NCBI GenBank assembly: GCA_016764785.1
Contig: JAESRG010000018.1
Location: forward strand, 1 to 42,718
DNA length: 42,718 bases
DNA from: Paracoccaceae bacterium
GTDB lineage: Bacteria; Pseudomonadota; Alphaproteobacteria; Rhodobacterales; Rhodobacteraceae
Direction of reading: 5' to 3'
A program made the translations under genes and the position numbers. Positions 18,983-29,043 of this stretch are shown piece by piece. Below the pieces are notes generated by a model that saw nothing but the letters and a program-made list of their open reading frames with translations, did not search any database and was not told the DNA's origin. The first letter of the stretch is position 1; each line of letters starts with the position of its first letter.

Positions 18983-20998
18983 CTATTCCTTATCGCGCGA
19001 CAACCCGCGCCCCCGCAATAACGCATCGGCATTTGGTAACGCGCCGCGAAATGCCACATACAATTCCTCGGGGTCTTTTGACCCGCCGGCTGTATAGATG
19101 TATTTCGCCAAACGCGCGGCGGTTTCGGGGTCAAAAATGTCGCCAGCCTCATTGAACGCGTCAAACGCATCAGCGTCCATGACCTCGGACCACATATAAG
19201 AATAATAGCCAGCCGCGTATCCGTCACCGGAAAACACATGCGCAAAATTTGGTGTCGCGTGGCGCATCCGAATGGCGTTGGGCATGCCTAAACGGGTCAA
19301 CGTTTCAGCCTGCGTGATCATCGCATCATCCGGCGTTGTGCCAGTATGAAAATCAAGGTCAACCATCGCCGAGGCAATGAATTCAACCGTAGTAAAGCCG
19401 GAATCGAAATTTTCAGCAGCCTTAAGGCGGTCGAGCAGGTCTTGCGGCATCGGCTCATTCGTTTCAACGTGCAGCGCGTGTTTGCCCAACACCTGCGGGT
19501 GCGCGCCCCAATGCTCATACAGCTGGCTGGGCAGTTCAACAAAATCGCGCGCCACCGAGGTGCCCGCGATAAAACCATAAGTCACATCAGACATTAGTGA
19601 ATGCAGCGCATGGCCAAACTCGTGGAACAGCGTGCGTACATCGTCAAAGCCCAGCAAGGCTGGCGACCCTTTGGGCGGTTTGGCAAAGTTGCAAACGTTA
19701 ACGGTGATCGGGCGCACATCGGCATCCATGCGCGACTGCCCCCGAAACCGAGAACACCACGCGCCGGATCGTTTTGAGGGGCGCGCGAAATAATCGCCAA
19801 TGAAAACCCCCAGATGAGTACCGTTTTTCAGAACCTCCCACGCGCGGGCATCTGGATGATACAGCGCCACATCAAGCGGTTTGAACGACAGGCCAAACAG
19901 CTTGCTGGCCACGTCAAACGCGGCGTTAATCATACGGTCAAGTTCGAGATACGGCTTGACCTCTGCGTCGTCCAGATCATGTTCTTTTTGCTGCAAAATT
20001 GCTGCGTAAAATCGCCAATCCCACGGGGTCAGATCGCCGTTAATGCCATCAGCGTGCATCAGATCAGCCAGCTTTTCAGCGTCTTGTTCAGCGGATTTTC
20101 GCGCCGGTTGCCAAACCGCGTTCAGCAATTCACGTACCCGTTCAGGGGTTTTGGCCATCTCGCCGTCCAGCTTGAAACTGGCAAAATCGGCATAGCCTAA
20201 CAGCTTTGCACGCTCATTTCGTAACGCCAGCATTTCTGTGGCGAGACCCCGATTATCGGTTTTACCGCCATTGGCGCCCCTGGACGTCCAAGCCTGATAC
20301 GCAATTTCACGCAAATCACGCCGTGTTGAAAATTGCAAAAACGGTACAATCAACGACCGTGATGTAGTGATGATATGCCCGTCAATGTCACGATCCTGCG
20401 CCGCCGCCTTGGCCGAGGCCACCAGATCGTCCGGTAATCCGGCCAGACCGTCGGCATCCAGCTCCATGAACCACGTGCGTTCATCGGCCAGCAGGTTTTG
20501 CGTAAACGCGGTACCTTTGCTGGCTAATGCTGACATGATTTCTGCCAACCGATCACGCGCAGGGCCTGTTAGTTCAGCGCCAGCGCGCACAAACATCTTT
20601 TTATACAGGGTCAAAACCCTGACCTGCCCATCGGTCAGCCCATCGTCGGTCAGGGCGGCAACCCGCGCATACAATACTGGGTTCATCAGCAATTCAGATT
20701 GATATGCCGCCATTTTCGGGGACAGATCGCGTTGCAGGGCCTCAAGCTCAGGCGAGCTATCTGCCGAAGCGACGTTATAAAACACGCCGGCCACCCGATC
20801 GAGCAGCTTGTCGGCGCGCTCCAACGCCTCAATCGTGTTGGCAAAACTTGGCGCGGCAGGGTTGCTGGCGATAGCGGCGCTGTTGGCGCGGCCCTCAGCC
20901 AGTGCAGCCTCAAATGCGGGGCCAAAATCATCAGTTGTGATATCCGCAAAGGGCGGTATTTCAAACGGTGTATGCCAGTCAGAAAGTAACGGATTCAT
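18983..20998 (-). CDS. M3 family metallopeptidase (oligopeptidase A / Dcp-like)
   Basis: FHEFGHALHSLMSDV zinc-peptidase motif; likely start MNPLLSDWHTPFEIPPF at 20998. Confidence 0.95.
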   Translation of the reverse strand: MNPLLSDWHTPFEIPPFADITTDDFGPAFEAALAEGRANSAAIASNPAAPSFANTIEALERADKLLDRVAGVFYNVASADSSPELEALQRDLSPKMAAYQSELLMNPVLYARVAALTDDGLTDGQVRVLTLYKKMFVRAGAELTGPARDRLAEIMSALASKGTAFTQNLLADERTWFMELDADGLAGLPDDLVASAKAAAQDRDIDGHIITTSRSLIVPFLQFSTRRDLREIAYQAWTSRGANGGKTDNRGLATEMLALRNERAKLLGYADFASFKLDGEMAKTPERVRELLNAVWQPARKSAEQDAEKLADLMHADGINGDLTPWDWRFYAAILQQKEHDLDDAEVKPYLELDRMINAAFDVASKLFGLSFKPLDVALYHPDARAWEVLKNGTHLGVFIGDYFARPSKRSGAWCSRFRGQSRMDADVRPITVNVCNFAKPPKGSPALLGFDDVRTLFHEFGHALHSLMSDVTYGFIAGTSVARDFVELPSQLYEHWGAHPQVLGKHALHVETNEPMPQDLLDRLKAAENFDSGFTTVEFIASAMVDLDFHTGTTPDDAMITQAETLTRLGMPNAIRMRHATPNFAHVFSGDGYAAGYYSYMWSEVMDADAFDAFNEAGDIFDPETAARLAKYIYTAGGSKDPEELYVAFRGALPNADALLRGRGLSRDKE

Positions 20999-21014
20999 GG
21001 TATTCCTTTCGGGG

Positions 21015-21812
21015 TTACCCGCTTGGCGCGGCCCGCATTTTTGCCTCAAGCCGGCGCAACATAAGTGACAGGCTAACGGTCAGCATCAGATAGATAAAGG
21101 CTACGATATTATAGGTTTCGAGATATTCATATGATCCGGCCGCATAGATTTTGCCGCGTTGGGCGATATCGGCAACACCCAGCACCGACACCAGTGAGCT
21201 GTCTTTGATCAGGGCAATAAAATCATTGCCGAGCGGCGGCAGGATGGTGCGAATGGCTTGGGGGAAAATGATTTTTCTGAACCGTTGCCACCCGTTCAAT
21301 CCCAATGCTTTGGCCGCTTCGATCTGGCCGATGTCCACTGACTGAATGCCGGCGCGCAGAACCTCGGCAATAAAGGCCGAATACCCAATGGTCAGGGCAA
21401 TAACGGCGCGCCAAAATAGCGAAATATCGCGGGTGCGCAGCGGGTCGATGCCAAGGGGTTCCAACATCCAGTTCAGACCCGAAATCAGCATCGGTGTGCC
21501 GACAAACGAGACGTAAATCAGCAAGATTAAAATGGGAATGCCGCGTACGATCTCGATGTAAAAACGGGAAATCTGGCGCAAAATTAGTGAGTTGGAAAGC
21601 GACCCGACCGCCAAAATCAACCCAATCAACGAAGCGCTGGAAAAGGCAAAAATCGTCACAAACACGGTGATCCAAATGCCTTTGGAAACCACCGTTATGA
21701 TTTGGGTATATAGCTCGTCGGTATAGATCCGATAGGCCATATACAGACCAATACCGGCCACAACGAGCAGCCAATACGGAAAGTCTTTTGAATTATGTTG
21801 AGGAGTCAGCAT
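21015..21812 (-). CDS. Amino-acid ABC transporter permease (HisM/GlnP family)
   Basis: IEAAKALGLNGWQRFRKIIFPQAIRTILPPLGNDFIALIKDSSLVS (EAA motif); likely start MLTPQHN at 21812. Confidence 0.92.
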   Translation of the reverse strand: MLTPQHNSKDFPYWLLVVAGIGLYMAYRIYTDELYTQIITVVSKGIWITVFVTIFAFSSASLIGLILAVGSLSNSLILRQISRFYIEIVRGIPILILLIYVSFVGTPMLISGLNWMLEPLGIDPLRTRDISLFWRAVIALTIGYSAFIAEVLRAGIQSVDIGQIEAAKALGLNGWQRFRKIIFPQAIRTILPPLGNDFIALIKDSSLVSVLGVADIAQRGKIYAAGSYEYLETYNIVAFIYLMLTVSLSLMLRRLEAKMRAAPSG

Positions 21813-21857
21813 AGATTTTATCTGCCCCCGCCATGGCAGGGGCAGCACATCATCGGC

Positions 21858-22649
21858 TTAGCTGCCGATTTCATATTCAAGGAACCATTTAACATTCAAC
21901 GCCTCAATGGTGCCGTCGGCCTTCATGGCGGCAATCGCGGCATTGATTGGCCCGACCAATTCAGAACCTTGCGGGAAGATAAACCCGAAATCTTCGGTGC
22001 CCATCGGGTCGCCGATCAGTTTAAATGTGTCAGGGTTGGCCCGCACATAGCCTGCACCAGCAGTGCCATCTGTCAAAACCACGTCAACATCGCCAGCGCG
22101 CAGGGCTTGCACGGTTATGCCAAAAGTTTCAAACAATTTAATTCGCGGGTTGGCCTCGTCTGCGTCAAGCATGTTGTAAACGGCCACATAAAACGGCGTA
22201 GTGCCCGGCTGTGCGCCAACCAGACCGTCTTCAAAGGCGGCAAAACTTGCGCCATCGGTGAAACGGTCTTCGTCTGCGCGCACCAGCATAAACATTTCTG
22301 AGCGCATATAGGGGTCTGAGAAATCAACGATTTCAGCGCGGTCATCGCGGATGGTGATCCCGGTCATGCCCATATCATATTCGCCGCCCGCAATCGCCGG
22401 AATCATCGCATCCCAGCTGATATTTTGGTATTCAATGGTGATATTCAAACGGCTGGCGATTTCAGCCACCGCGTCATATTCCCAGCCAATTGCATTGCCA
22501 GTGGACGGTTCCACAAACTGCAATGGTGGATAAGCGTTTTCGGTGACGATCACGACGGTTTGGCCGCCAAGATCAGGCAAGTCCTGCGCCAGTGTGGCCG
22601 TGGTCATTGCGGTTGCGGCAATTGCCGTCAAAATCATTGGAAATTTCAT
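21858..22649 (-). CDS. Amino-acid ABC transporter substrate-binding protein
   Basis: Signal peptide then [56 protein letters not shown] (SBP family 3). Confidence 0.94.
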   Translation of the reverse strand: MKFPMILTAIAATAMTTATLAQDLPDLGGQTVVIVTENAYPPLQFVEPSTGNAIGWEYDAVAEIASRLNITIEYQNISWDAMIPAIAGGEYDMGMTGITIRDDRAEIVDFSDPYMRSEMFMLVRADEDRFTDGASFAAFEDGLVGAQPGTTPFYVAVYNMLDADEANPRIKLFETFGITVQALRAGDVDVVLTDGTAGAGYVRANPDTFKLIGDPMGTEDFGFIFPQGSELVGPINAAIAAMKADGTIEALNVKWFLEYEIGS

Positions 22650-22915
22650 TTATACCTCCTGTTTGTGATGGGAGGACTATGGCGGGTTTTGGATAGCAAA
22701 TGCAAGCAACGCGGGTTTTTTCCAAGTAAAAACTATAACACTAAAAAATTCTAGCCTTACGGCCAACCATTCATTCGATAGGTTTTCTTGATAAAGCTGC
22801 GAGTCGTTGACACCCTTTAAGTCGGATTTGACTGACGAGAGGTCGGACAAGATATCTTGATATTCTGGGCCACGCGGTAAAGACTATTGAAAACAAAAAT
22901 TCCGGAGGCCATCCA

Positions 22916-25414
22916 ATGAAAACCCATGTAAAAGCCTGTATCGTTGGCGGTGGCGCGGTGGGCGCTGGCATTGCCTATCATCTGGCCAAAGCGGGCTGGA
23001 AAGATGTGGTGTTGTTGGAGCGCGACGAGCTGACCAGCGGGTCGACATGGCATGCAGCCGGTTTGCTGCCGTTGTTCAACATGGGCTATGCCACCACGCA
23101 TATCCACGATTATTCGGTAAAATTTTATAAAGAACTTGAGGCTGAAACCGGCCTCAACGCTGGTTTTTCGGTGGTTGGCAACTTGCGTATGGCCCAGACC
23201 GACGCGCGGATGGACGAATACATGTTGTATGCCACCACCGCCGAAACGGTGGGCATTCCGTTTGAATGGCTGACACCGCCTGAGGTTAAATCTCGGTGGC
23301 CGTTGATTCGTACTGACGACCTTAAGGGGGCGATTTTTCATCCGACTGATGGCTATATTAACCCCGCTGATGTGACCATGGCGATGGCCAAAGGCGCGCG
23401 CCAACGCGGTGTTCAGATTATCCGCAAACGCCAAGTCGATTCGTATGAATGGACAGGGTCAGAGTGGATCGTGCGTGGCACGGTGATGATTGAAAAGGGC
23501 GGCAACCTGATTGCCTCGGACGAAACATTTGAGATTTATGCCGAACATGTGGTCACCGCCACCGGCAACCACGCCCAACGTACGGCTGGGCTTTTGGGTA
23601 TCAAAATGCCTGCAATTCCGGTTGAGCATCAGTTTATTGTCACCGATGCCGACAAAGCACTGATCGAGTGGCGCAAAACCAACCCCGAACATCCGGTTAT
23701 CCGTGATGCTGACGCGCAAAGTTATGTGCGCGAAGAACGCGGCGGCTGGATTCTGGGTGTCTATGAACCGGGCGCGCCAACGCGGTTTGCACACGGTGTG
23801 CCTGACAGTTTCCGCGCTGACCTGTTCCAGCTTGATCTGGAGCGGATCGAGGATCAATATATGGCCATGATTCACCGCATTCCGTCATGCGAAAATAGTG
23901 GTCTCAAAGATGACTTTAACGGCCCCATTTGTTATACGCCCGATGGCAACCCGCTGGTTGGCCCGGCACCTGGTTTGCGCAACATGTGGCTGGCCGAAGG
24001 GTTCAGCTTTGGCATTACTGCCGCTGGCGGCGTTGGCTATTACCTCGCGCAAATGATGGTTGAGGGCGAGGCCGAGATCGACATGGCATCACTTGATCCC
24101 AAGCGTTATGGCGACTGGGTCACCACTGAATATGCCAGCCGCAAGAATGAAGAATGTTATGAGCATGTCTATATTCTGCACTATCCCGATGAGGAACGCA
24201 CCGCCTGTCGCCCACTGCGCACCGCCCCGTGTTATGACCGCATGAAGGCCCGTGGCGCCCAGTTTGGTGTGGTCAATGGCATGGAACGGCCGAATTACTT
24301 TGGCCCGCTGGATGCCCCCGATAACTTTGACCACGACAGCCGCAGTTTCCGGCGGGGTGATTGGTGGCAATATGCGGTAGACGAGGCCAAAGCCATTCGC
24401 AATAGCGTTGGCATGGTTGACGCGACAGCGTTTACCAAACACCGTGTCAAAGGCCCCGGCGCAACCCAGTTTCTGGACTGGTTTACCTGTAATAAACTGC
24501 CGCGTATTGGCCGCATTAATCTAACTTATGCGCTGGCCGACGCCGGAACGACCCGCACCGAATACACCATCGTGCGTGAGGCTGAGGATGAATATTATCT
24601 GGTGAGTTCGGGCGCATTAACCGACTATGACGGTGATTTTCTGCGCAAAGCCGCCGCTGACAAGGCCGCTGAATTTGGCTATATTGAGGTCCAGAATGTC
24701 ACCACGCAATACGGCGTGTTTGCTTTGGCTGGCCCGAAATCACGCGATCTGATGGTCAAAATCATCAATGACGCAGACCCGGCGACGGCGCTGTCAAACA
24801 AGCGGTTCCCGTGGCTGTCATCCAAAAATATTGAACTTGGCATGTGCCCCGTTCACGCCATTCGCGTGGCCTATACCGGCGAATTGGGCTGGGAGCTGCA
24901 CCACCCGATTGAAATGCAGAATTATCTGTTTGACCTGATCACCAATGCTGGCGAAGAATTTGACCTGAAACTGGTCGGCGCACGTGCCCAAAACTGGTTG
25001 CGCCAAGAAAAATCGTATCGTGCATTCGGGACTGAGCTGGGCCGTGATGCAACCCCGGCTGAGGCCGGCTTGCCGCGTTTCATTGACCTGTCCAAGGAAT
25101 TCAACGGCAAAGCCGCGATGGAGGCCATCGGCATTCGATCCAAATGCGTCACCCTGCTGATCGACGGACCAAGCGACGCTGACCCGTGGGGCCGCGAGGC
25201 GATTTATGACGGTGATATCACCGTTGGCCGCCTGACCTCGGGCGGATATTCGGTGCATTTTGGCAAATCAATTGGCATGGGCTATGTCAAACCTGAACTG
25301 GCTGAGATAGGCAGGAAACTGACCGTCAAAATGCAGAATAAACTGTGGAACGCCGAAATCGTTGAGGATAGCCCCTATGATCCAACCAACATCACCATCC
25401 GTCAAAACGGATAA
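22916..25414 (+). CDS. Dimethylglycine dehydrogenase/sarcosine dehydrogenase-like flavoprotein (DAO + GcvT domains)
   Basis: CIVGGGAVGAGIAYHLAKAGWKDVVLLERDELTSGSTWHAAGL (FAD site with His), C-terminal GcvT-like folate domain. Confidence 0.93.
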   Translation: MKTHVKACIVGGGAVGAGIAYHLAKAGWKDVVLLERDELTSGSTWHAAGLLPLFNMGYATTHIHDYSVKFYKELEAETGLNAGFSVVGNLRMAQTDARMDEYMLYATTAETVGIPFEWLTPPEVKSRWPLIRTDDLKGAIFHPTDGYINPADVTMAMAKGARQRGVQIIRKRQVDSYEWTGSEWIVRGTVMIEKGGNLIASDETFEIYAEHVVTATGNHAQRTAGLLGIKMPAIPVEHQFIVTDADKALIEWRKTNPEHPVIRDADAQSYVREERGGWILGVYEPGAPTRFAHGVPDSFRADLFQLDLERIEDQYMAMIHRIPSCENSGLKDDFNGPICYTPDGNPLVGPAPGLRNMWLAEGFSFGITAAGGVGYYLAQMMVEGEAEIDMASLDPKRYGDWVTTEYASRKNEECYEHVYILHYPDEERTACRPLRTAPCYDRMKARGAQFGVVNGMERPNYFGPLDAPDNFDHDSRSFRRGDWWQYAVDEAKAIRNSVGMVDATAFTKHRVKGPGATQFLDWFTCNKLPRIGRINLTYALADAGTTRTEYTIVREAEDEYYLVSSGALTDYDGDFLRKAAADKAAEFGYIEVQNVTTQYGVFALAGPKSRDLMVKIINDADPATALSNKRFPWLSSKNIELGMCPVHAIRVAYTGELGWELHHPIEMQNYLFDLITNAGEEFDLKLVGARAQNWLRQEKSYRAFGTELGRDATPAEAGLPRFIDLSKEFNGKAAMEAIGIRSKCVTLLIDGPSDADPWGREAIYDGDITVGRLTSGGYSVHFGKSIGMGYVKPELAEIGRKLTVKMQNKLWNAEIVEDSPYDPTNITIRQNG

Positions 25415-26507
25415 TATTCGCGATATTTTGGTGATTGGTGGCGGCATTGCTGGCATCAGCGCTGCGGCGCGACTGTCAGCGGATGCCTCGGTGACGGTGT
25501 TGGAAATGGAAAGCTCCATCGGCCATCACGCGACTGGGCGGTCCGCCGCGATTATGATTCGCAATTATGGCAATGCAACTTTGCGGGCGCTGAATGCGGC
25601 ATCTTACGGATTTTTGCAAGAACCGATCGGCGTGGCCGACACCAGCCTGCTATCGCCGCGCGGTGAGCTTTTGCTTGCGGATGATGCGGCCTTGCCTAGC
25701 CTAAGCGCCTATCTGGAAGGCAGCGTTGGGCTGGAACGTCTGACTGCCAAACAAGCGGTTGAGCTGGTGCCGATCCTGCGCCCTGAAAAGATTGCGAGCG
25801 CGATTATTGAGTGGGACGCCCAAGACATCGACGTTGATCGTATGCTGCAAGGCTTTGCCAGAATGCTGCGGAAAAACGACGGTACTATTGTGTCAAGCGC
25901 GAAGGTGACGGCCATTAGTCGTGAAAATGGCGTCTGGAAGGTTAGCACCTCAAAAGGCGACTATTCAGCGCCGATCCTGATTAATGCGGCCGGCGGCTGG
26001 GCTGATCCGGTGGCCAAAATGGCAGGTGTTGCGCCGGTTGGCATTCAACCTTTGCGGCGCTCGGCGGCGCTGATCCCGATGCCCGCCGAATACGACATTA
26101 GCCGCTGGCCACTGTTTGGCGACGTTGCGGAAAGCTGGTACGCCAAGCCCGAAAGCGGTAAATTGATGGTGTCGCCCGCAGATGAAGACCCGGTCGATCC
26201 GCATGATGTTTGGGCCGAAGACATGGTTTTGGCTGAGGGACTGGATCGGTTCGAACAAGCCGTCACCGTTTCCGTAACGCGGGTTGACCACAGCTGGGCA
26301 GGGATGCGCAGCTTTGCACCCGACAAAACTCTGGTGGTCGGATTTGCCCCCAACACAGACGGGTTTTTCTGGCTGGCCGGCCAAGGAGGCTATGGCATCC
26401 AAACCGCCGCGGCCGTGTCTGAACTGGTCGCGGACTTGTGTTTGGGGAGGAAGCCGAAGCTAGCTGCGGAGGTTGTTGCGGCGCTTGATCCGGGGCGGTT
26501 TGGGTAA
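25377..26507 (+). CDS. FAD-dependent oxidoreductase (DAO/DadA family)
   Basis: ILVIGGGIAGISAAARLSADASVTVLEME, HHATGRSAAIMIRNYG, WLAGQGGYGIQTAAA; ATG at 25377 overlaps the preceding CDS. Confidence 0.92.
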   Translation: MIQPTSPSVKTDNIRDILVIGGGIAGISAAARLSADASVTVLEMESSIGHHATGRSAAIMIRNYGNATLRALNAASYGFLQEPIGVADTSLLSPRGELLLADDAALPSLSAYLEGSVGLERLTAKQAVELVPILRPEKIASAIIEWDAQDIDVDRMLQGFARMLRKNDGTIVSSAKVTAISRENGVWKVSTSKGDYSAPILINAAGGWADPVAKMAGVAPVGIQPLRRSAALIPMPAEYDISRWPLFGDVAESWYAKPESGKLMVSPADEDPVDPHDVWAEDMVLAEGLDRFEQAVTVSVTRVDHSWAGMRSFAPDKTLVVGFAPNTDGFFWLAGQGGYGIQTAAAVSELVADLCLGRKPKLAAEVVAALDPGRFG

Positions 26508-26528
26508 GTGAAATAGGGAAGGTGCTAA

Positions 26529-26584
26529 TGCTCGCGTGTATGGCCCAAAGATATGGGACGAGGGTCGAGCACGCCAGTTTTTTT
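26529..26584 (+). terminator. Weak intrinsic-terminator-like hairpin downstream of the DadA-like gene
   Basis: TGCTCG (26529-26534) / CGAGCA (26566-26571), then T7 run 26578-26584 after a 6-nt gap. Confidence 0.3.
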
Positions 26585-26585
26585 A

Positions 26586-26987
26586 TTACATGTCCATTAT
26601 TAGACTTAATTCTTCTTCCGTTAGGACGTTATGTTGGCCAACGGCACCTCTAATTCGCTCGCGAATTGTTGGCATGATTGCACCGCAATGCCGGTCTTGA
26701 TCGGTTATCGCTTGGTCTATGCTATCGGTATCGAGGTTTTTTTCGACTTTAGTTGTATCAACGTATGAAACACGATTTAGAAAAACAGCTTCATAATTCT
26801 CAATGGAAATTGCCAATGCGCGTGCTTTTCTAAACTGCGGTGGTTCAGAATTTATAAAATAGAACCATCTGCGTTCAGGGCAAATACAAATACAATACTT
26901 GTCGTGTGGTTGTTTTAAGAACCCGCAGTAAATTCGAACAACATCCCACTTTTTCAAATCAATTTCCGTAAATTGCGTATTCTTCAA
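26586..26987 (-). CDS. Unknown small protein, candidate toxin partner of the adjacent Panacea protein (possibly PemK/MazF-like SH3 barrel)
   Basis: 133 aa; overlaps the upstream Panacea ORF by 29 nt; KWDVVRIYCGFLKQPHDKYCICICPERRWFYFINSEPP...FLNRVSYVDTTKV. Confidence 0.6.
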   Translation of the reverse strand: MKNTQFTEIDLKKWDVVRIYCGFLKQPHDKYCICICPERRWFYFINSEPPQFRKARALAISIENYEAVFLNRVSYVDTTKVEKNLDTDSIDQAITDQDRHCGAIMPTIRERIRGAVGQHNVLTEEELSLIMDM

Positions 26988-27513
26988 CCTGTTTCATGGC
27001 CAATTGAGGATCTTCGAACTTCTCAAACCATTGTAAAAAATCAAGCTCATTTGCGTTGCCTGCTTTTTTCCACGCATTGCTATAGGCAACATCGTTGTGT
27101 GAAATTTCTCGGAGTTCTCCGAATGCCATATGCCCGTATTTGTTTACAGATTCTCGAATATACTCGGCGTCACTCCCAGACAAATTGGGAAGTGAAGATG
27201 TCATATTGGAAACGACATGCTGCAAATTATCCTTATATGTGATTTCAATCTGCGAATACATTAGCTGTATCAATTCGTCAGGATAGTCAGAGTCACGTCC
27301 TAACCAATTTCGAATTGCAGAGGGGACAGGTCCGTGCTCCATTGCAACGTATTTGTCACCAGTGATTGGTCTACCATAATCAAGCAAGTGTTCTCGATCG
27401 GCAAAAAACAATATTTTGCCAATATAATATTGAGTAATATTTGGGATGCTACGGGCTATCAAATCAATTGCATCGATAACCTTTGCATGGTTTAGACGAT
27501 ATCTAACCATCAA
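26959..27513 (-). CDS. Panacea domain protein (SocA-like, DUF4065), putative antitoxin
   Basis: QYYIGKILFFADREHLLDYGRPITGDKYVAMEHGPVPSAIRNWL is the SocA/GepA-like signature; 184 aa. Confidence 0.88.
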   Translation of the reverse strand: MMVRYRLNHAKVIDAIDLIARSIPNITQYYIGKILFFADREHLLDYGRPITGDKYVAMEHGPVPSAIRNWLGRDSDYPDELIQLMYSQIEITYKDNLQHVVSNMTSSLPNLSGSDAEYIRESVNKYGHMAFGELREISHNDVAYSNAWKKAGNANELDFLQWFEKFEDPQLAMKQVEEYAIYGN

Positions 27514-27626
27514 TTCCTCACGAACTTCGGCCTGCTCTCATACCAGTAATACGGTAATTAAGAGTTAATAGCAATCATTCAAGTGTCTAGAATTATTCAG
27601 TTTACATTGCCACTCTTAGGTTTATT

Positions 27627-28322
27627 TCACCCCTCATAAGTCTCATCCAGCGCATAGCCACTAGCCCGCACCGTGCGAATGGGGTCGTGTTCTCCGCGTT
27701 TGTTCAGGGCTTTGCGCAGGCGCCCTATATGCACGTCTACGGTTCGGTTTTCCACGTAAACGTCTTGCCCCCAGACCCTGTCCAGCAGTTGCTCACGGCT
27801 GAAAACACGGCCGGGGCGTTGGATCAGGACGTCTAGCAGACGGAACTCGGTGGGGCCGAGCGCGATGGTGCGCTCATTGCGTTTTACGCGTTTGGTGCCA
27901 CGATCCAGCACGATATCGGCAAAGTGTACCACGTCGCCAACGATGGCCGGATTGGTGCGGCGCAGCACCGCTTTGATCCGCGCGACCAGTTCCGAAATCG
28001 AGAACGGTTTGGTGATGTAATCATCGGCGCCCTTATCAAGGCCACGCACACGGTCTTCTTCTTCGCCCCGCGCGGTGAGCATGATGATCGGCAGGCTGCG
28101 GGTTTCGGTGTTGGCGCGCAACTGGCGGCAAATCTCGATGCCTGACAGGTTCGGCAGCATCCAATCCAACAACACAAAATCAGGCGAGATTTCGGCCACG
28201 GTTGTGATGACCTCAGCGCCGTCACCAACCACAGTGACCTCAAAACCTTCGCGGCTTAGATTATATTCCAGCAATTGCTGCAACGCTTCTTCGTCCTCAA
28301 CCACTAGAATTTTGATTGCCAT
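27627..28322 (-). CDS. phoB: Phosphate regulon response regulator PhoB
   Basis: OmpR-family receiver (LLDWMLPNLSGIEICRQLR) plus winged-helix VWGQDVYVENRTVDVHIGRLRKAL; located in the pst/pho operon. Confidence 0.96.
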   Translation of the reverse strand: MAIKILVVEDEEALQQLLEYNLSREGFEVTVVGDGAEVITTVAEISPDFVLLDWMLPNLSGIEICRQLRANTETRSLPIIMLTARGEEEDRVRGLDKGADDYITKPFSISELVARIKAVLRRTNPAIVGDVVHFADIVLDRGTKRVKRNERTIALGPTEFRLLDVLIQRPGRVFSREQLLDRVWGQDVYVENRTVDVHIGRLRKALNKRGEHDPIRTVRASGYALDETYEG

Positions 28323-28325
28323 GAT

Positions 28326-29033
28326 TTAGTCCTCAGCTCTGAAACCCAGCGGTTCGCCTTTGGGACGCTCGTCGCCCAAGGGTTTGCCGTTCACAATATA
28401 ATAGATCATTTCCGAAATATGGGTGGTGTGATCGCCGATACGTTCAAGGTTTTTGGCGATGAACAGCAGTTGGCTGCCAGCGCCGATCATGCGGCTGTCA
28501 TCCATCATATAGGTCACGACCTCGCGAAAGATCGAGTTATACATCTCGTCCAGCTCAACATCGGTTTGCCAGATTTCAACCGCCAAATCAGAATCGAGAG
28601 ACTTGTGGGCGGTCATAATCGAATCTAGTTGTTGACGCGTGGCTTTGCCCATTTGCACAATCGAGCCGGTGATTTTAATCTTGCCGCCGTCAGACAGATA
28701 CAGCGCCCGACGCGCGATATTTTTGCTTAAATCACCGATACGTTCCAGCGTGGTGGCGATTTTAATCGCCGAAATCAGCACGCGCAGATCTTGTGCCATA
28801 GGTTGACGCAGCGCAATTACCTGCGTGGCGCGCTCTTCAATTTCTTCCTCAAAATTGTCGAGGACTTTGTCCATGTCGATGGCTTCTTGCGCCAAAACCG
28901 CATCGCGTTTTTTAACCGCCTTCAGGGCTGTGGTCAGCACTTTGGCGGCGTGTTCGCCCATCTCAGAAATCTTGTTCTGGATCTCCGCAAGGTCTTTATC
29001 AAAGGCGGAAACAATATGAGTGTTCTCTGGCAT
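28326..29033 (-). CDS. phoU: Phosphate transport regulator PhoU
   Basis: Two PhoU repeats (RVLISAIKIATTLERIGDLSKNIARRA, LLFIAKNLERIGDHTTHISEMIYYIVNG); likely start MPENTHIVSAFD at 29033. Confidence 0.96.
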   Translation of the reverse strand: MPENTHIVSAFDKDLAEIQNKISEMGEHAAKVLTTALKAVKKRDAVLAQEAIDMDKVLDNFEEEIEERATQVIALRQPMAQDLRVLISAIKIATTLERIGDLSKNIARRALYLSDGGKIKITGSIVQMGKATRQQLDSIMTAHKSLDSDLAVEIWQTDVELDEMYNSIFREVVTYMMDDSRMIGAGSQLLFIAKNLERIGDHTTHISEMIYYIVNGKPLGDERPKGEPLGFRAED

Positions 29034-29043
29034 AATATGCTCC

